This document shows positions 23,971 through 31,669 of a DNA stretch of 64,000 nucleotides, piece after piece. The first letter of the stretch is position 1. Each line of letters starts with the position of its first letter. This stretch comes from Jannaschia sp. CCS1 (GTDB lineage: Bacteria > Pseudomonadota > Alphaproteobacteria > Rhodobacterales > Rhodobacteraceae): positions 1,984,001-2,048,000 of the forward strand of contig NC_007802.1 of assembly GCF_000013565.1 (NCBI RefSeq), given 5' to 3'. The notes under the pieces are model-generated. The model saw only the letters and a list, made by a program, of their open reading frames with translations, was not told the DNA's origin and did no database searches. A program made the position numbers and the translations under genes.

Positions 23971-26900
23971 ACCGTCAGTAGAGAGCTCTATTGTCCGAAT
24001 TATTCGCATCAGTGACCAGCAGTGGGTAGGCTGCGGATTCTATGCGAAATTTGGCGACCTGAGCGTGCCGCCCCTAGTTGTTACTTGCGCACACGTAGTT
24101 GCCGATGCGATCGGTGACCCTTCTGTTGCAGAGCAAGCCAGTAGACCAAGCGGAACTTTTAGAATTGACTTCCCCAATTCGCTGCAAAACCGTCAGATTG
24201 AATGCAATGTGGTCGACGCGAAAAACGCTTGGCATCCCGCTACTTCCACCCTGTCGGATCATTCTAGACCATTTGATATCGCCTTCCTTCAACCACCTAG
24301 TCTAGAAATCCCAATCGATATAAAGCCCATAGACATCAAAGTCGATTGCACATTTACCTCGGGACAGAACTTGAATGCGTTTGGTGGTGCCGAAGAAGGC
24401 AACTTAGTCGACGACGAGTTCGGAGAATGGGTGCGCGGTAAACAAGTCCGGCGAATGCACGGACGTTTTCAGTTTAAGTCCAATCCAAGTGAGACACTAA
24501 ACGTCGTTAGAGAAGGCTTCTCTGGCACTCCAATCATCACAGAAAAAAATGATGACGTCATTGGAATGGTAACTGTTGCGGACGAAGGCAAGGGCTTAGC
24601 ATGGTTTCTTCCAGTTCAGACGCTCTTCGAAGCCATTAACGGCGGTCCCGTCGAAGAACCAGAGGAGATAACCGTTGATCCTCGCACCTTTTCCCTTGAT
24701 GACGTTCCTATCGATCTGCACCCACCTTTCGTAGAGACCTACTTCAAAAGAAAATCTGTTCAAGAAACGATCGAGGCCAAATTCGATAATTTTCTATCGA
24801 TAGGAATTTACGGCGGTACAGATTCCGGCAAGACTGGCGAAACATCCATTTTCGTGCAGCGTTTGGTGGAATCTGAGCAACGCCCATGCGTTTGGTTCGT
24901 TTGTTCTGAAACTAGTTCGATTACAGAACTTATTGAAGTTGTATCTGAAGTTCTGGGCGAACACTGCGGCGAGAAGCCGACCTTTAGGCACTTGCTCCGC
25001 GCGCTGCACCAAACGAACTTGTTGTTGATAGTTGACCAGATCAACGCGGTTTCTGAAAGGAACCGACAAGGCTTCTTTGGTCTTCTCGATCTGTGCAGGA
25101 ATAGAAAAAGCACCACTTCTCTTATTTTCATCCTCTCAGATGACCACTCTGCTTACAAGGATGACGCTTCCACAGTTTGTCTGAGTGCAATGTCACGAGA
25201 AGAAGTGGTCGAGATCATTTCACAAGAGGCCGGTCTCCCAGTGGAGGACGTTCAAGATGCTCTTTATGCCGACAGATACCGTTGTTCGGAGGTCTCGCTT
25301 CTTCTTCAAAGAATCGTTGAAGACCCCAGCAGGATTCACGAAATCGCTAAAGAGAATGTTGCGCTTAACGACACTATCTCATCAGAATTCAAACCACACG
25401 AGCGCGCTGTACTTACTGCATTGGCAATGACTGATCAGTATGTCGACAATGACTTTTTCCGAAGAGTCTGCGAAACGATAGGTGTACAAGATTGGCAAGA
25501 CCTTCAAGACCGGTTGTTCGGCTTCGGACTGCTTCGCACTGCGGGCACGCGTAGGATTTTTGTAACCAATTTTGTCCGGGAAAGAATTCGTTCTTCAACT
25601 CCCACGGTGAGTCAAAAACAAGCCGATAAGATTCTTGGTACGGTTTGGTTGGAGAAACACAAAGAACAAGATCAAGGCGAAACGCCCAAATTCGACATTT
25701 CTAGCGACGACATGATCTACTTGGCAATTCGTCACTTTCAGCGCAGCATGAGCGCGGAGCAGATGGTGGAATCGCTAATAAGCGAGCACCGTTGGAATTT
25801 GGCTAGAGCTGGCCACCATCGATATCTCGTTGCGATCCTTGATTTCGAGTTCAAGACAAAGCGGCGAATGCCAATATGGTCCCAGTATCAGTACGTTCAA
25901 AGCCTTGTCGCAACAGGCGAAATAACTTCTGCTTTCTCAGCCATGAAGCGAATTTGTTCGATTTTGCTTACAAGTCGCAATCTGAAGCCAGACTCGCTGA
26001 TGCAGTTATGCACAAGATTTTCTGACGTTCTTCAGAACGCTCGGCACTACGATTTGGCTCAAGAACTACTGGAAACTGCACTACAGGAAATCGACAACTC
26101 CCAGCTGCAAGCTTCAACGCTTCGGATCGCAACATCCCATCTCTTATGGAGTAAGATATATTGTGAGCCTAAAATTGGAATTGCGTACGAACTGATATCA
26201 TTGCGCGAAGAAGCACTGCTGGCGCGAAATGATCTCGCGGTTGCGATTGAGTCCACAAGACTGGGTGTTCTTTACCTAAATCTAAAAATGGCTGATAAGG
26301 CTGCTACCGAACTCCTGCAGGCCGTAAGGTTCTTCCAACATACAGACCAGCGAGGCCTTATTTGGTCACTTGGCCACTATTCAGTGGCTCTAGTGCGAAG
26401 TGATCCACTGAACGTACCCCTTGATGAGTTAGAATGGCTTTGTGAATGCATACAGAAATTCGATCTTCTTAGCGAAGAGACTTACGAGTATTTTCGTCTG
26501 TTTGAGGAGCTACTTCACGGTGAAGAGCTTCAAGAACGAGTTGCCTCCGTAAAAGAAACCGCTCTAGAAGCTTCGAACAACAGAGAACTGAGAGAAGAAG
26601 ATTTAGAATTCGTTTTGGTCTTGCAAGAGTTTCTGAAAGAGAATGGCTTGGACGAACAATCGAAGAAACGACAAGGCACGGCTGATACAGATAACGTGCG
26701 AGGCAAAACTTCGTTTCTTCACTCGGCTCAATTCAAAATGGATTCGCAAGCAAATAAGTCGTTTGTAAGGAACCTTGTAAGTCGTGATCCGGAGGGTGTC
26801 GCTTCAGATCTGTTCGATCGCTACTCCCTCCAACGCATCTTTCGCACACCAATCCTATCTAGTGTGTTGGTCGCCTGCTGCAAAAGGTCTCGCAACGAAG

Positions 26901-27463
26901 AGCTAGTCGACTCCTACGTCGTATCCAACTTAGGCGTGATATTGTCGTCCAGAGACGACGTTAAACTCTTCTTTGCGAGGTTCTTGGAGCAGGTAAAGAA
27001 AGATGCGGAATGCGAAGAATTGCTCGACTCAGTTGGAAAAAAGTCAGGCTTCAACTTCTATAACGTTTCTGCAAACCTGTACTCCAGAAAGAGTTTTGAA
27101 ACTGCGCTCGACTACAACCAAAAAGCACTCACAGCATCCGCAAAAGCCTCTCAAAGGGCGAGAGTCAATAATAACATAGCGGTCTTGATACTTGAGAATG
27201 GCAAATCGGACTTACTTGCAAAGGCTAAGCTCCATATTCAAGAATCCCTCAAAGAGAAATACCGTGGATACAATTGGCCCAATCGAACCAAACTTGCAAT
27301 TGATGTAAATTGTGCCGAAAGCCAAGAGCTTAACCAAATAGTGGCGGGTTATTTCGAACGGTCCGGCGACGACCAAAGGACTGTAAAATACACTTCGCGC
27401 CTAATCATTGATCCTGACCGGCGTATTGAGTTTCTCTCAGCCTGCGACGCAATCCTAGACTAG
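23963..27463 (+). CDS. Trypsin-like protease fused to STAND NTPase with helical-repeat sensor
   Basis: A 1166-residue multidomain protein. Residues 1-225 are a trypsin-fold serine protease with catalytic His44 (TCAHVVAD), Asp105 (PFDIAFL) and Ser187 (EGFSGTP). Residues 275-450 are a P-loop NTPase with Walker A GGTDSGKT (284-291) and Walker B LLLIVDQ with Asp358. A winged-helix-like segment near 480-540 and a long TPR-like helical array (about 600-1150) follow. This order (effector, STAND switch, superstructure-forming repeats) is that of described NTP-dependent conflict systems in which trigger binding to the repeats activates the protease. The coupled Trypco1 gene upstream supports this. There is no signal peptide, so it is intracellular. 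The convergent kinase gene shares its stop region. Confidence 0.88.
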   Translation: MHKPSVESSIVRIIRISDQQWVGCGFYAKFGDLSVPPLVVTCAHVVADAIGDPSVAEQASRPSGTFRIDFPNSLQNRQIECNVVDAKNAWHPATSTLSDHSRPFDIAFLQPPSLEIPIDIKPIDIKVDCTFTSGQNLNAFGGAEEGNLVDDEFGEWVRGKQVRRMHGRFQFKSNPSETLNVVREGFSGTPIITEKNDDVIGMVTVADEGKGLAWFLPVQTLFEAINGGPVEEPEEITVDPRTFSLDDVPIDLHPPFVETYFKRKSVQETIEAKFDNFLSIGIYGGTDSGKTGETSIFVQRLVESEQRPCVWFVCSETSSITELIEVVSEVLGEHCGEKPTFRHLLRALHQTNLLLIVDQINAVSERNRQGFFGLLDLCRNRKSTTSLIFILSDDHSAYKDDASTVCLSAMSREEVVEIISQEAGLPVEDVQDALYADRYRCSEVSLLLQRIVEDPSRIHEIAKENVALNDTISSEFKPHERAVLTALAMTDQYVDNDFFRRVCETIGVQDWQDLQDRLFGFGLLRTAGTRRIFVTNFVRERIRSSTPTVSQKQADKILGTVWLEKHKEQDQGETPKFDISSDDMIYLAIRHFQRSMSAEQMVESLISEHRWNLARAGHHRYLVAILDFEFKTKRRMPIWSQYQYVQSLVATGEITSAFSAMKRICSILLTSRNLKPDSLMQLCTRFSDVLQNARHYDLAQELLETALQEIDNSQLQASTLRIATSHLLWSKIYCEPKIGIAYELISLREEALLARNDLAVAIESTRLGVLYLNLKMADKAATELLQAVRFFQHTDQRGLIWSLGHYSVALVRSDPLNVPLDELEWLCECIQKFDLLSEETYEYFRLFEELLHGEELQERVASVKETALEASNNRELREEDLEFVLVLQEFLKENGLDEQSKKRQGTADTDNVRGKTSFLHSAQFKMDSQANKSFVRNLVSRDPEGVASDLFDRYSLQRIFRTPILSSVLVACCKRSRNEELVDSYVVSNLGVILSSRDDVKLFFARFLEQVKKDAECEELLDSVGKKSGFNFYNVSANLYSRKSFETALDYNQKALTASAKASQRARVNNNIAVLILENGKSDLLAKAKLHIQESLKEKYRGYNWPNRTKLAIDVNCAESQELNQIVAGYFERSGDDQRTVKYTSRLIIDPDRRIEFLSACDAILD

Positions 27464-27969
27464 CTCTGTCGCAACGAACGATATAACTCTGATTCTTCAA
27501 AGTCGCTCGACTTAATTGTTCTTATTTTTCCCAATTTGAGCTTCGCATATCTTTTGTATGCCATATCTATGACCCTCTCTGGTACCAATTGCCATCCAGA
27601 ACGCATTGAGTTTTGTTTGATTGCAACCTGCTTTGGCACCCATCGAAAATCTAGCACGGCAACACCATAATTGTGTTCATTTGCAAGTTTCGCTGGCATT
27701 TTAAAATGCTCTGGAAGCTGGAAGGTAGCGTCTATGATAACTGGTTCTGATCTCTTCATTCGACCTGCAACTTCAAGCTCAACTTCTCGCCACACTTCGT
27801 CTTCTTCAAAAAAACCTCGTTCCTCGACGCCATCAACAACGTAAATTCCGCCGATTTGCGCTCGGATCATGTCTGGGCTTACCACAAGGTGCCATAGGTC
27901 CAATTCCCTTAGCAGGGTAGACTTCCCAACGCCGGGAGCACCGCATGTGAGTATCAAAAGCCGGGGCAC
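27460..27969 (-). CDS. P-loop kinase, polynucleotide-kinase-like (AAA_33)
   Basis: A 169-residue P-loop protein with Walker A GAPGVGKST at residues 10-18, an SPDMIRAQIGG segment resembling the substrate-binding DxxR of T4 Pnk-like kinases, and IIDATFQ as the second acidic motif. Family members phosphorylate 5'-OH nucleic acid ends, or small metabolites. The GTG start at 27969 is supported by GGAGAAGAAA just upstream. It converges on the protease-NTPase gene; the palindrome CTAG supplies the stop codon TAG to both genes. The lone kinase lacks the ligase and phosphatase partners of RNA-repair operons. A defence role is inferred only from its neighbours. Confidence 0.7.
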   Translation of the reverse strand: MPRLLILTCGAPGVGKSTLLRELDLWHLVVSPDMIRAQIGGIYVVDGVEERGFFEEDEVWREVELEVAGRMKRSEPVIIDATFQLPEHFKMPAKLANEHNYGVAVLDFRWVPKQVAIKQNSMRSGWQLVPERVIDMAYKRYAKLKLGKIRTIKSSDFEESELYRSLRQS

Positions 27970-28249
27970 TTTCTTCTCCGCACAAATCTTGTATTGGTTG
28001 GTTTGCCTTCAACCGTATATCATTCAAAAGAAGAGTTGAACGCGGAAACTCTACTTAAGTGGTCGAAAATCGTATAGCGCATAACGTCTTCCCACCCAAT
28101 CAACCCTCCCGTCCCGACAATGCTTCGAACGGTTTTACATTGGGCGAGTAACCGACTGTTATCCCACGGGTACTTCACAGTACATTTTACAAAATAAATC
28201 AGTGAAAACAACGGACTTCTCAGGATTGCAAATCCGCTGAGTAGTGCAT

Positions 28250-28411
28250 GGTGCCAAACCCACAGCAGCGTCAAAGCGGACATTGGGGCAACGGCAGGTT
28301 TGTCCCGCATAGCAGCCATCCCGAAAGTTCGGATGCTGCAAGGTCGATGAACGTCTGCTTTGGGGAAGCTGCGGTGCAGCATCAATGCCGACGGCAAAGG
28401 CCGGTAATGGG
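28250..28411 (+). repeat. Interspersed element repeat next to the IS
   Basis: Contains GGCAGGTTTGTCCCGCA, TCTGCTTTGGGGAAGCTG with CGGTGCAGCATCAATG, and GGCAAAGGCCGGTAATGG, one of the best-preserved copies. The IS inverted repeat begins right after it, so the IS probably inserted at or beside a repeat copy. The 280 bases before this hold no gene. Confidence 0.6.
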
Positions 28412-28425
28412 ATGTACCGGCTGCT
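28412..28425 (+). repeat. IS left subterminal inverted repeat
   Basis: ATGTACCGGCTGCT, the exact reverse complement of 29753-29766. It lies 53 bases before the transposase start. Confidence 0.8.
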
Positions 28426-28477
28426 TCACCCAGCAGGTTAGGCTTGGCCTATTTCACCTGCAGATGGGAGAAGTAGC

Positions 28478-29473
28478 ATGGCGAAGAGTAAGATTGACGA
28501 GTTGATGTCGGTTGGCATCGATATTGGCAAAGACACATTCCATGTCGTGGCATTTGACCCTGATGGGCACCTGGTGATGCGCAAGCGGATCAAGCGGTTG
28601 GCTCTTGTGGCGACCTTCGAGAAGTTGCCGCGTTGTGTGGTGGGTATGGAGGCGTGCCTGAGCGCCCATTTCGTGAGCCGGACGCTTCGCAAGATGGGCT
28701 TCGAGCCTGGGATCATTCCAGCGATCTACGTGAAGCCGTTCATCAAGGGTCAGAAGAACGATTACAATTACGCCGAGGCTATATCTGAGGCAGCGTTACG
28801 CCCTAATCTGCCAGTCGTTCCAGAGAAAAGCCAAGAGCAGCTCGACCTGCAGGCGCTACATCGCGTTCGCTCGCGCCTTGTGTCGCGCCGAACTGCGTCG
28901 ATAAATCAGATCCGCGCTTTCTTGATCGAGCAAGGCATCACGGTGCGCAAAGGTCTGCGCGTCTTGAAGAATTCCTTCGGAAAGATCTTGGATGAGCGCA
29001 AGGACGAGATATCACCGCGCATGCGCACGATCTTGATCGGCCTGTATGGAGATTGGCTTTGGTTAGATGATCGGATTGATACGGTTTCCAAAGAGATCGA
29101 GCAGATCAGTCGAACAGAGGAGAACTGCATCAATGTCATGACGGTGCCTGGCATTGGCCCAATGATCTCAACCGCGATGGTCGCCGCCATCGGGACAGGC
29201 GAAGCTTTCGGGCGAGGACGCGACTTTGCGGCCTGGGTGGGATTGGTGCCCAGGCAATACAGCACCGGAGGACGAACGATCCTCGGACGCATCACCAAAC
29301 GTGGCAGTCGATATTTGCGAATGCTCTTTGTCCAAGCTGCCAAGGTTATCTTGATGCGGACCAATCGATGGCCGGACTTCAGCTTTGGCGATTGGTTGAT
29401 CAAGGCCGCAGAGCGGATGAACCGAAACAAGCTCGCCGTTGCCTTGGCCAACAAATTGGCGCGCATGGCCTAG
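28478..29473 (+). CDS. IS110-family DEDD transposase, C-terminus cut by an amber codon
   Basis: A 331-residue serine/DEDD recombinase-type transposase. The N-terminal RuvC-like domain has Asp in VGIDIGKDTFHV, Glu in VVGMEAC and the Asp pair in QKNDYNYAEAI. The C-terminal Tnp_20-like domain has VMTVPGIGP, WVGLVPRQYSTGGRT and KRGSRYLRML, which contains the conserved Ser. The frame ends LARMA at TAG (29471). Read through, it continues as WSILRHRTAFDAPRDE in the same frame to a TAA at 29534-29536, which is how relatives normally end. So a TGG-to-TAG change has removed about 21 residues. Activity may be reduced or lost. GGGAG lies before the ATG. Confidence 0.93.
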   Translation: MAKSKIDELMSVGIDIGKDTFHVVAFDPDGHLVMRKRIKRLALVATFEKLPRCVVGMEACLSAHFVSRTLRKMGFEPGIIPAIYVKPFIKGQKNDYNYAEAISEAALRPNLPVVPEKSQEQLDLQALHRVRSRLVSRRTASINQIRAFLIEQGITVRKGLRVLKNSFGKILDERKDEISPRMRTILIGLYGDWLWLDDRIDTVSKEIEQISRTEENCINVMTVPGIGPMISTAMVAAIGTGEAFGRGRDFAAWVGLVPRQYSTGGRTILGRITKRGSRYLRMLFVQAAKVILMRTNRWPDFSFGDWLIKAAERMNRNKLAVALANKLARMA

Positions 29474-29536
29474 AGTATTTTGAGACACAGAACGGCGTTT
29501 GATGCGCCAAGGGATGAGGTCGCCATCGGCGTCTAA

Positions 29537-29752
29537 GCCGGATCGACCCAAAGGAGTTCGCGATAGATAGAAAGCATGGAACGGAACAATTACGCCCCCA
29601 GAGTCTGACGGCCCAAACGGTCATCATAGATCTTGCCGGTAATTAGATCACGGTGCGTGCGTAACCCCAACAAGGCCACGGCCCGCGTGCCGACCAACAG
29701 GCCGGATACATATGAGCGACTTCCGAGAACATGCCAGAAATCATTTGCGAAC
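29537..29752 (+). other. IS right-end non-coding region, possible guide RNA locus
   Basis: About 215 bases without a gene between the transposase frame and the right inverted repeat. In IS1111-type elements this position encodes the bridge/seeker RNA that guides insertion. I infer an RNA here from position only and did not fold it. Confidence 0.3.
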
Positions 29753-29766
29753 AGCAGCCGGTACAT
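29753..29766 (+). repeat. IS right subterminal inverted repeat
   Basis: AGCAGCCGGTACAT, exact reverse complement of 28412-28425. The next 120 bases, to the EamA gene, include another repeat fragment (GATGCTGCGGCATCCACGAA near 29856) and no gene. Confidence 0.8.
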
Positions 29767-29891
29767 ACATTTGGGCCGTGTGTGCTCCACGGTGAGGTTA
29801 CTAGGTATGCCGATGCGGCGTTGCCTCCGAAGTCCGGAGAGAGCCCAGATTCACTGATGCTGCGGCATCCACGAACGTCAGCTTTTGCTGT

Positions 29892-30821
29892 TCAGATAGG
29901 GGCAGGTTTGTGGACCGCTACCCCGACCATCACCAAGACTACACCGATAACGTCTATCGCGCTCGGGATTTGGCGCAGCACAATCACGCCGATGATGGTT
30001 GCCGTGGCTGGCAGTAGAGCCAGCAGGAATGCGAAACTGGCACGGGGCAGGCGCGACATGGCGAGTTGGTCGCAGACATAGGGGATCACAGATGAGCAGA
30101 TACCGACACCAATTCCAGCCAAGACCAGCAGGGGTGCGCCGAAAGCTTCCAATGCCTGCAAGAACCCGATTGGCATCACGAAGATGAACGCGGCTGTCAT
30201 CGCCGCGCCAAGTCGCTCTACACCGCCGGATGCACCGCCTTCGGAAATCTTGTGCCCGAGAATGACATAGAGGACGAAGAGTGAACCATTCAGGACAGCC
30301 CAGAAGAGACCTAACAGATCGGACGTGAGGGCTTCGCCATCCGCAGCGAGAAGAGACGGCACGTCGATCAGCAGTGCGACACCGAAGATCGCCACGGCAA
30401 AGGCGAGGTAATTGCGCCCTGTCCGTAAGCCCCAAAGCGCAATACCAATGGTCCCGACGAATTCGATGGCCGCGACCAGTGCAATCGGCAAACGGTCCAA
30501 TGCGAGATAGAAAGAGCTGTTCATGACAGCCAGACAGCCACCGAGTGCCAGAAGCAGGACGCGTTCGCGGTTGGTCGAATTCTTGAATGTACGCCAGGGC
30601 TTTGTGATCGGCGCGAAGACTAAGGCGGCAGAAGCAATGCGAAACCATGCCACCCCCAGCACGCCAACAACAGGGAATAGTAGGACGGCAAAGGCGGGAC
30701 CGAGATAGTGGAAGACGGCAGAGACGCCGAACCACGCGTGCGGTGGGACCGCCTCTGACATGCGGGACATAGCACCAGGGGCGCTGGCGGAGGCGGGGTT
30801 TGTGGGGGCTTGATTCGACAT
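29892..30821 (-). CDS. EamA/DMT family transporter (RhtA-like)
   Basis: A 309-residue inner-membrane exporter of the drug/metabolite transporter superfamily, with ten hydrophobic helices in two EamA halves. The AALWGLRTGRN-like region (here GIALWGLRTGRNYLAFAV) and the second-half SSVIPYVCDQLAMSRLPRA resemble RhtA threonine/homoserine exporters. ATG at 30821 (MSNQAPTNPA) is preferred to an in-frame codon five residues earlier. The gene is divergent from an Lrp-type regulator 47 bases away, a common pairing for amino-acid exporters, so export of an amino acid under Lrp-type control is likely. Substrate not determinable. Confidence 0.88.
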   Translation of the reverse strand: MSNQAPTNPASASAPGAMSRMSEAVPPHAWFGVSAVFHYLGPAFAVLLFPVVGVLGVAWFRIASAALVFAPITKPWRTFKNSTNRERVLLLALGGCLAVMNSSFYLALDRLPIALVAAIEFVGTIGIALWGLRTGRNYLAFAVAIFGVALLIDVPSLLAADGEALTSDLLGLFWAVLNGSLFVLYVILGHKISEGGASGGVERLGAAMTAAFIFVMPIGFLQALEAFGAPLLVLAGIGVGICSSVIPYVCDQLAMSRLPRASFAFLLALLPATATIIGVIVLRQIPSAIDVIGVVLVMVGVAVHKPAPI

Positions 30822-30831
30822 AACGTCATAA

Positions 30832-30847
30832 TGCAAGGTGTTTTGCA
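30832..30847. promoter_or_regulatory. Candidate Lrp-type operator between eamA and lrp genes
   Basis: TGCAA and TTGCA form a perfect 5-bp dyad separated by six bases (GGTGTT), midway in the 47-base divergent gap. Position and symmetry fit an operator for the adjacent Lrp/AsnC protein; this is inference. Confidence 0.4.
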
Positions 30848-30868
30848 GGTATGATATGGAGGTCAGAT

Positions 30869-31372
30869 ATGTCTATCGCGGAATTTAAGGCACAAAAGAA
30901 GGAAATACATCCTTCCAACCTTCGATCCGAAGGTAGTGGTTTAGATAGCATTGATGCTGCGATTTTGCGTGAGCTTTGTGAAGATGCGCGGATTCCGCGT
31001 GCAGAGCTATCTCGGCGAGTGGGCTTGTCAGCGCCAAGCGTTGCTGATCGTGTGCGGCGCTTAGAGGACGTGGGCATCATCGCAGGCTATGGCGCACGCA
31101 TTGATCCAGCCCGCCTTGGCTATGGGTTGACGATCCTAATCCGCGCGCGGCCTTTGCCGGGTGAGATGAGCAACATGATCGAAGCAATTCAGGACACACC
31201 GCAGATCGTCGCCTGTGATCGCGTCTCAGGTGAGGATTGCTTTGTTGCCCGCGCGCATGTTCGAGACGTGGCTGAAATGGAGGCTGTCATTGATCGGATC
31301 GTGCCGTTTGGTGCGACCAACTCATCCATCGTCCAATCGTCACCCGTCGAAGAACGACTGGTTCAGCTTTGA
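30869..31372 (+). CDS. Lrp/AsnC family transcriptional regulator
   Basis: A 167-residue regulator. It has an N-terminal winged helix-turn-helix (LDSIDAAILRELCEDARIPR, then AELSRRVGLSAPSVADRVRR) and a C-terminal RAM ligand-binding domain (GYGLTILIRARPLPG, then ACDRVSGEDCFVARAHV). ATG at 30869 is preferred over 30851 because GGAGGT lies 5-10 bases upstream. It is divergent from the EamA exporter and probably controls it, and itself, in response to an amino acid. The first 30 residues form an unusually long leader before the usual LD start of the family. Confidence 0.92.
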   Translation: MSIAEFKAQKKEIHPSNLRSEGSGLDSIDAAILRELCEDARIPRAELSRRVGLSAPSVADRVRRLEDVGIIAGYGARIDPARLGYGLTILIRARPLPGEMSNMIEAIQDTPQIVACDRVSGEDCFVARAHVRDVAEMEAVIDRIVPFGATNSSIVQSSPVEERLVQL

Positions 31373-31379
31373 TATCAAA

Positions 31380-31612
31380 ACAGTCATTTACCCTGATCCA
31401 GCGAAAGAGCGCTTAGTCCCGCAATGTGTACGTTGGACGAGGCCCGGGGTTCGCGCTTGCGGTGAATGTCCGCAAAGCGGGCTGCAGCCGCAGCGTTCTG
31501 CCTTTGCTCGAAAGGCAGCTTTGGGCCGTTAGCACCGTTGATCTGGCTTTGGACTGCTAAAGGTGCTGCGCTGCATCCGATGACAGCTTAGAGCCCATCT
31601 TTCCATAGTTCT
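31380..31612 (+). repeat. Tandem decayed copies of the interspersed repeat
   Basis: Two units are visible: AAAGGCAGCTTTGGGCCG near 31510, and GGTGCTGCGCTGCATCCG followed by ATGACAGCTTAGAGCCC at 31562-31598. GAATGTCCGCAAAGCGGG near 31464 is a further related block. Confidence 0.6.
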
Positions 31613-31669
31613 GCTTTGCCGCGAATGTCTGCATTTGTATGTTCGAGGTTTCGCGAGCACTGTTGCCCT

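Larger units (their letters stand above)
28412..29766 (+). mobile_element. IS110-family insertion sequence (IS1111-like)
   Basis: About 1.36 kb between perfect 14-base inverted repeats at 28412-28425 and 29753-29766, containing one DEDD transposase gene and about 215 bases of non-coding DNA after it. Subterminal inverted repeats mark the IS1111 branch of IS110. True ends lie a few bases outside the repeats and cannot be fixed from one copy. No target duplication is expected for this family. Confidence 0.8.

Noticed and set aside
29878-30735. Second minus-strand frame across the EamA transporter
   Set aside because: Same strand but another frame, Arg/Cys-rich, no hydrophobic pattern; the EamA frame explains the sequence.
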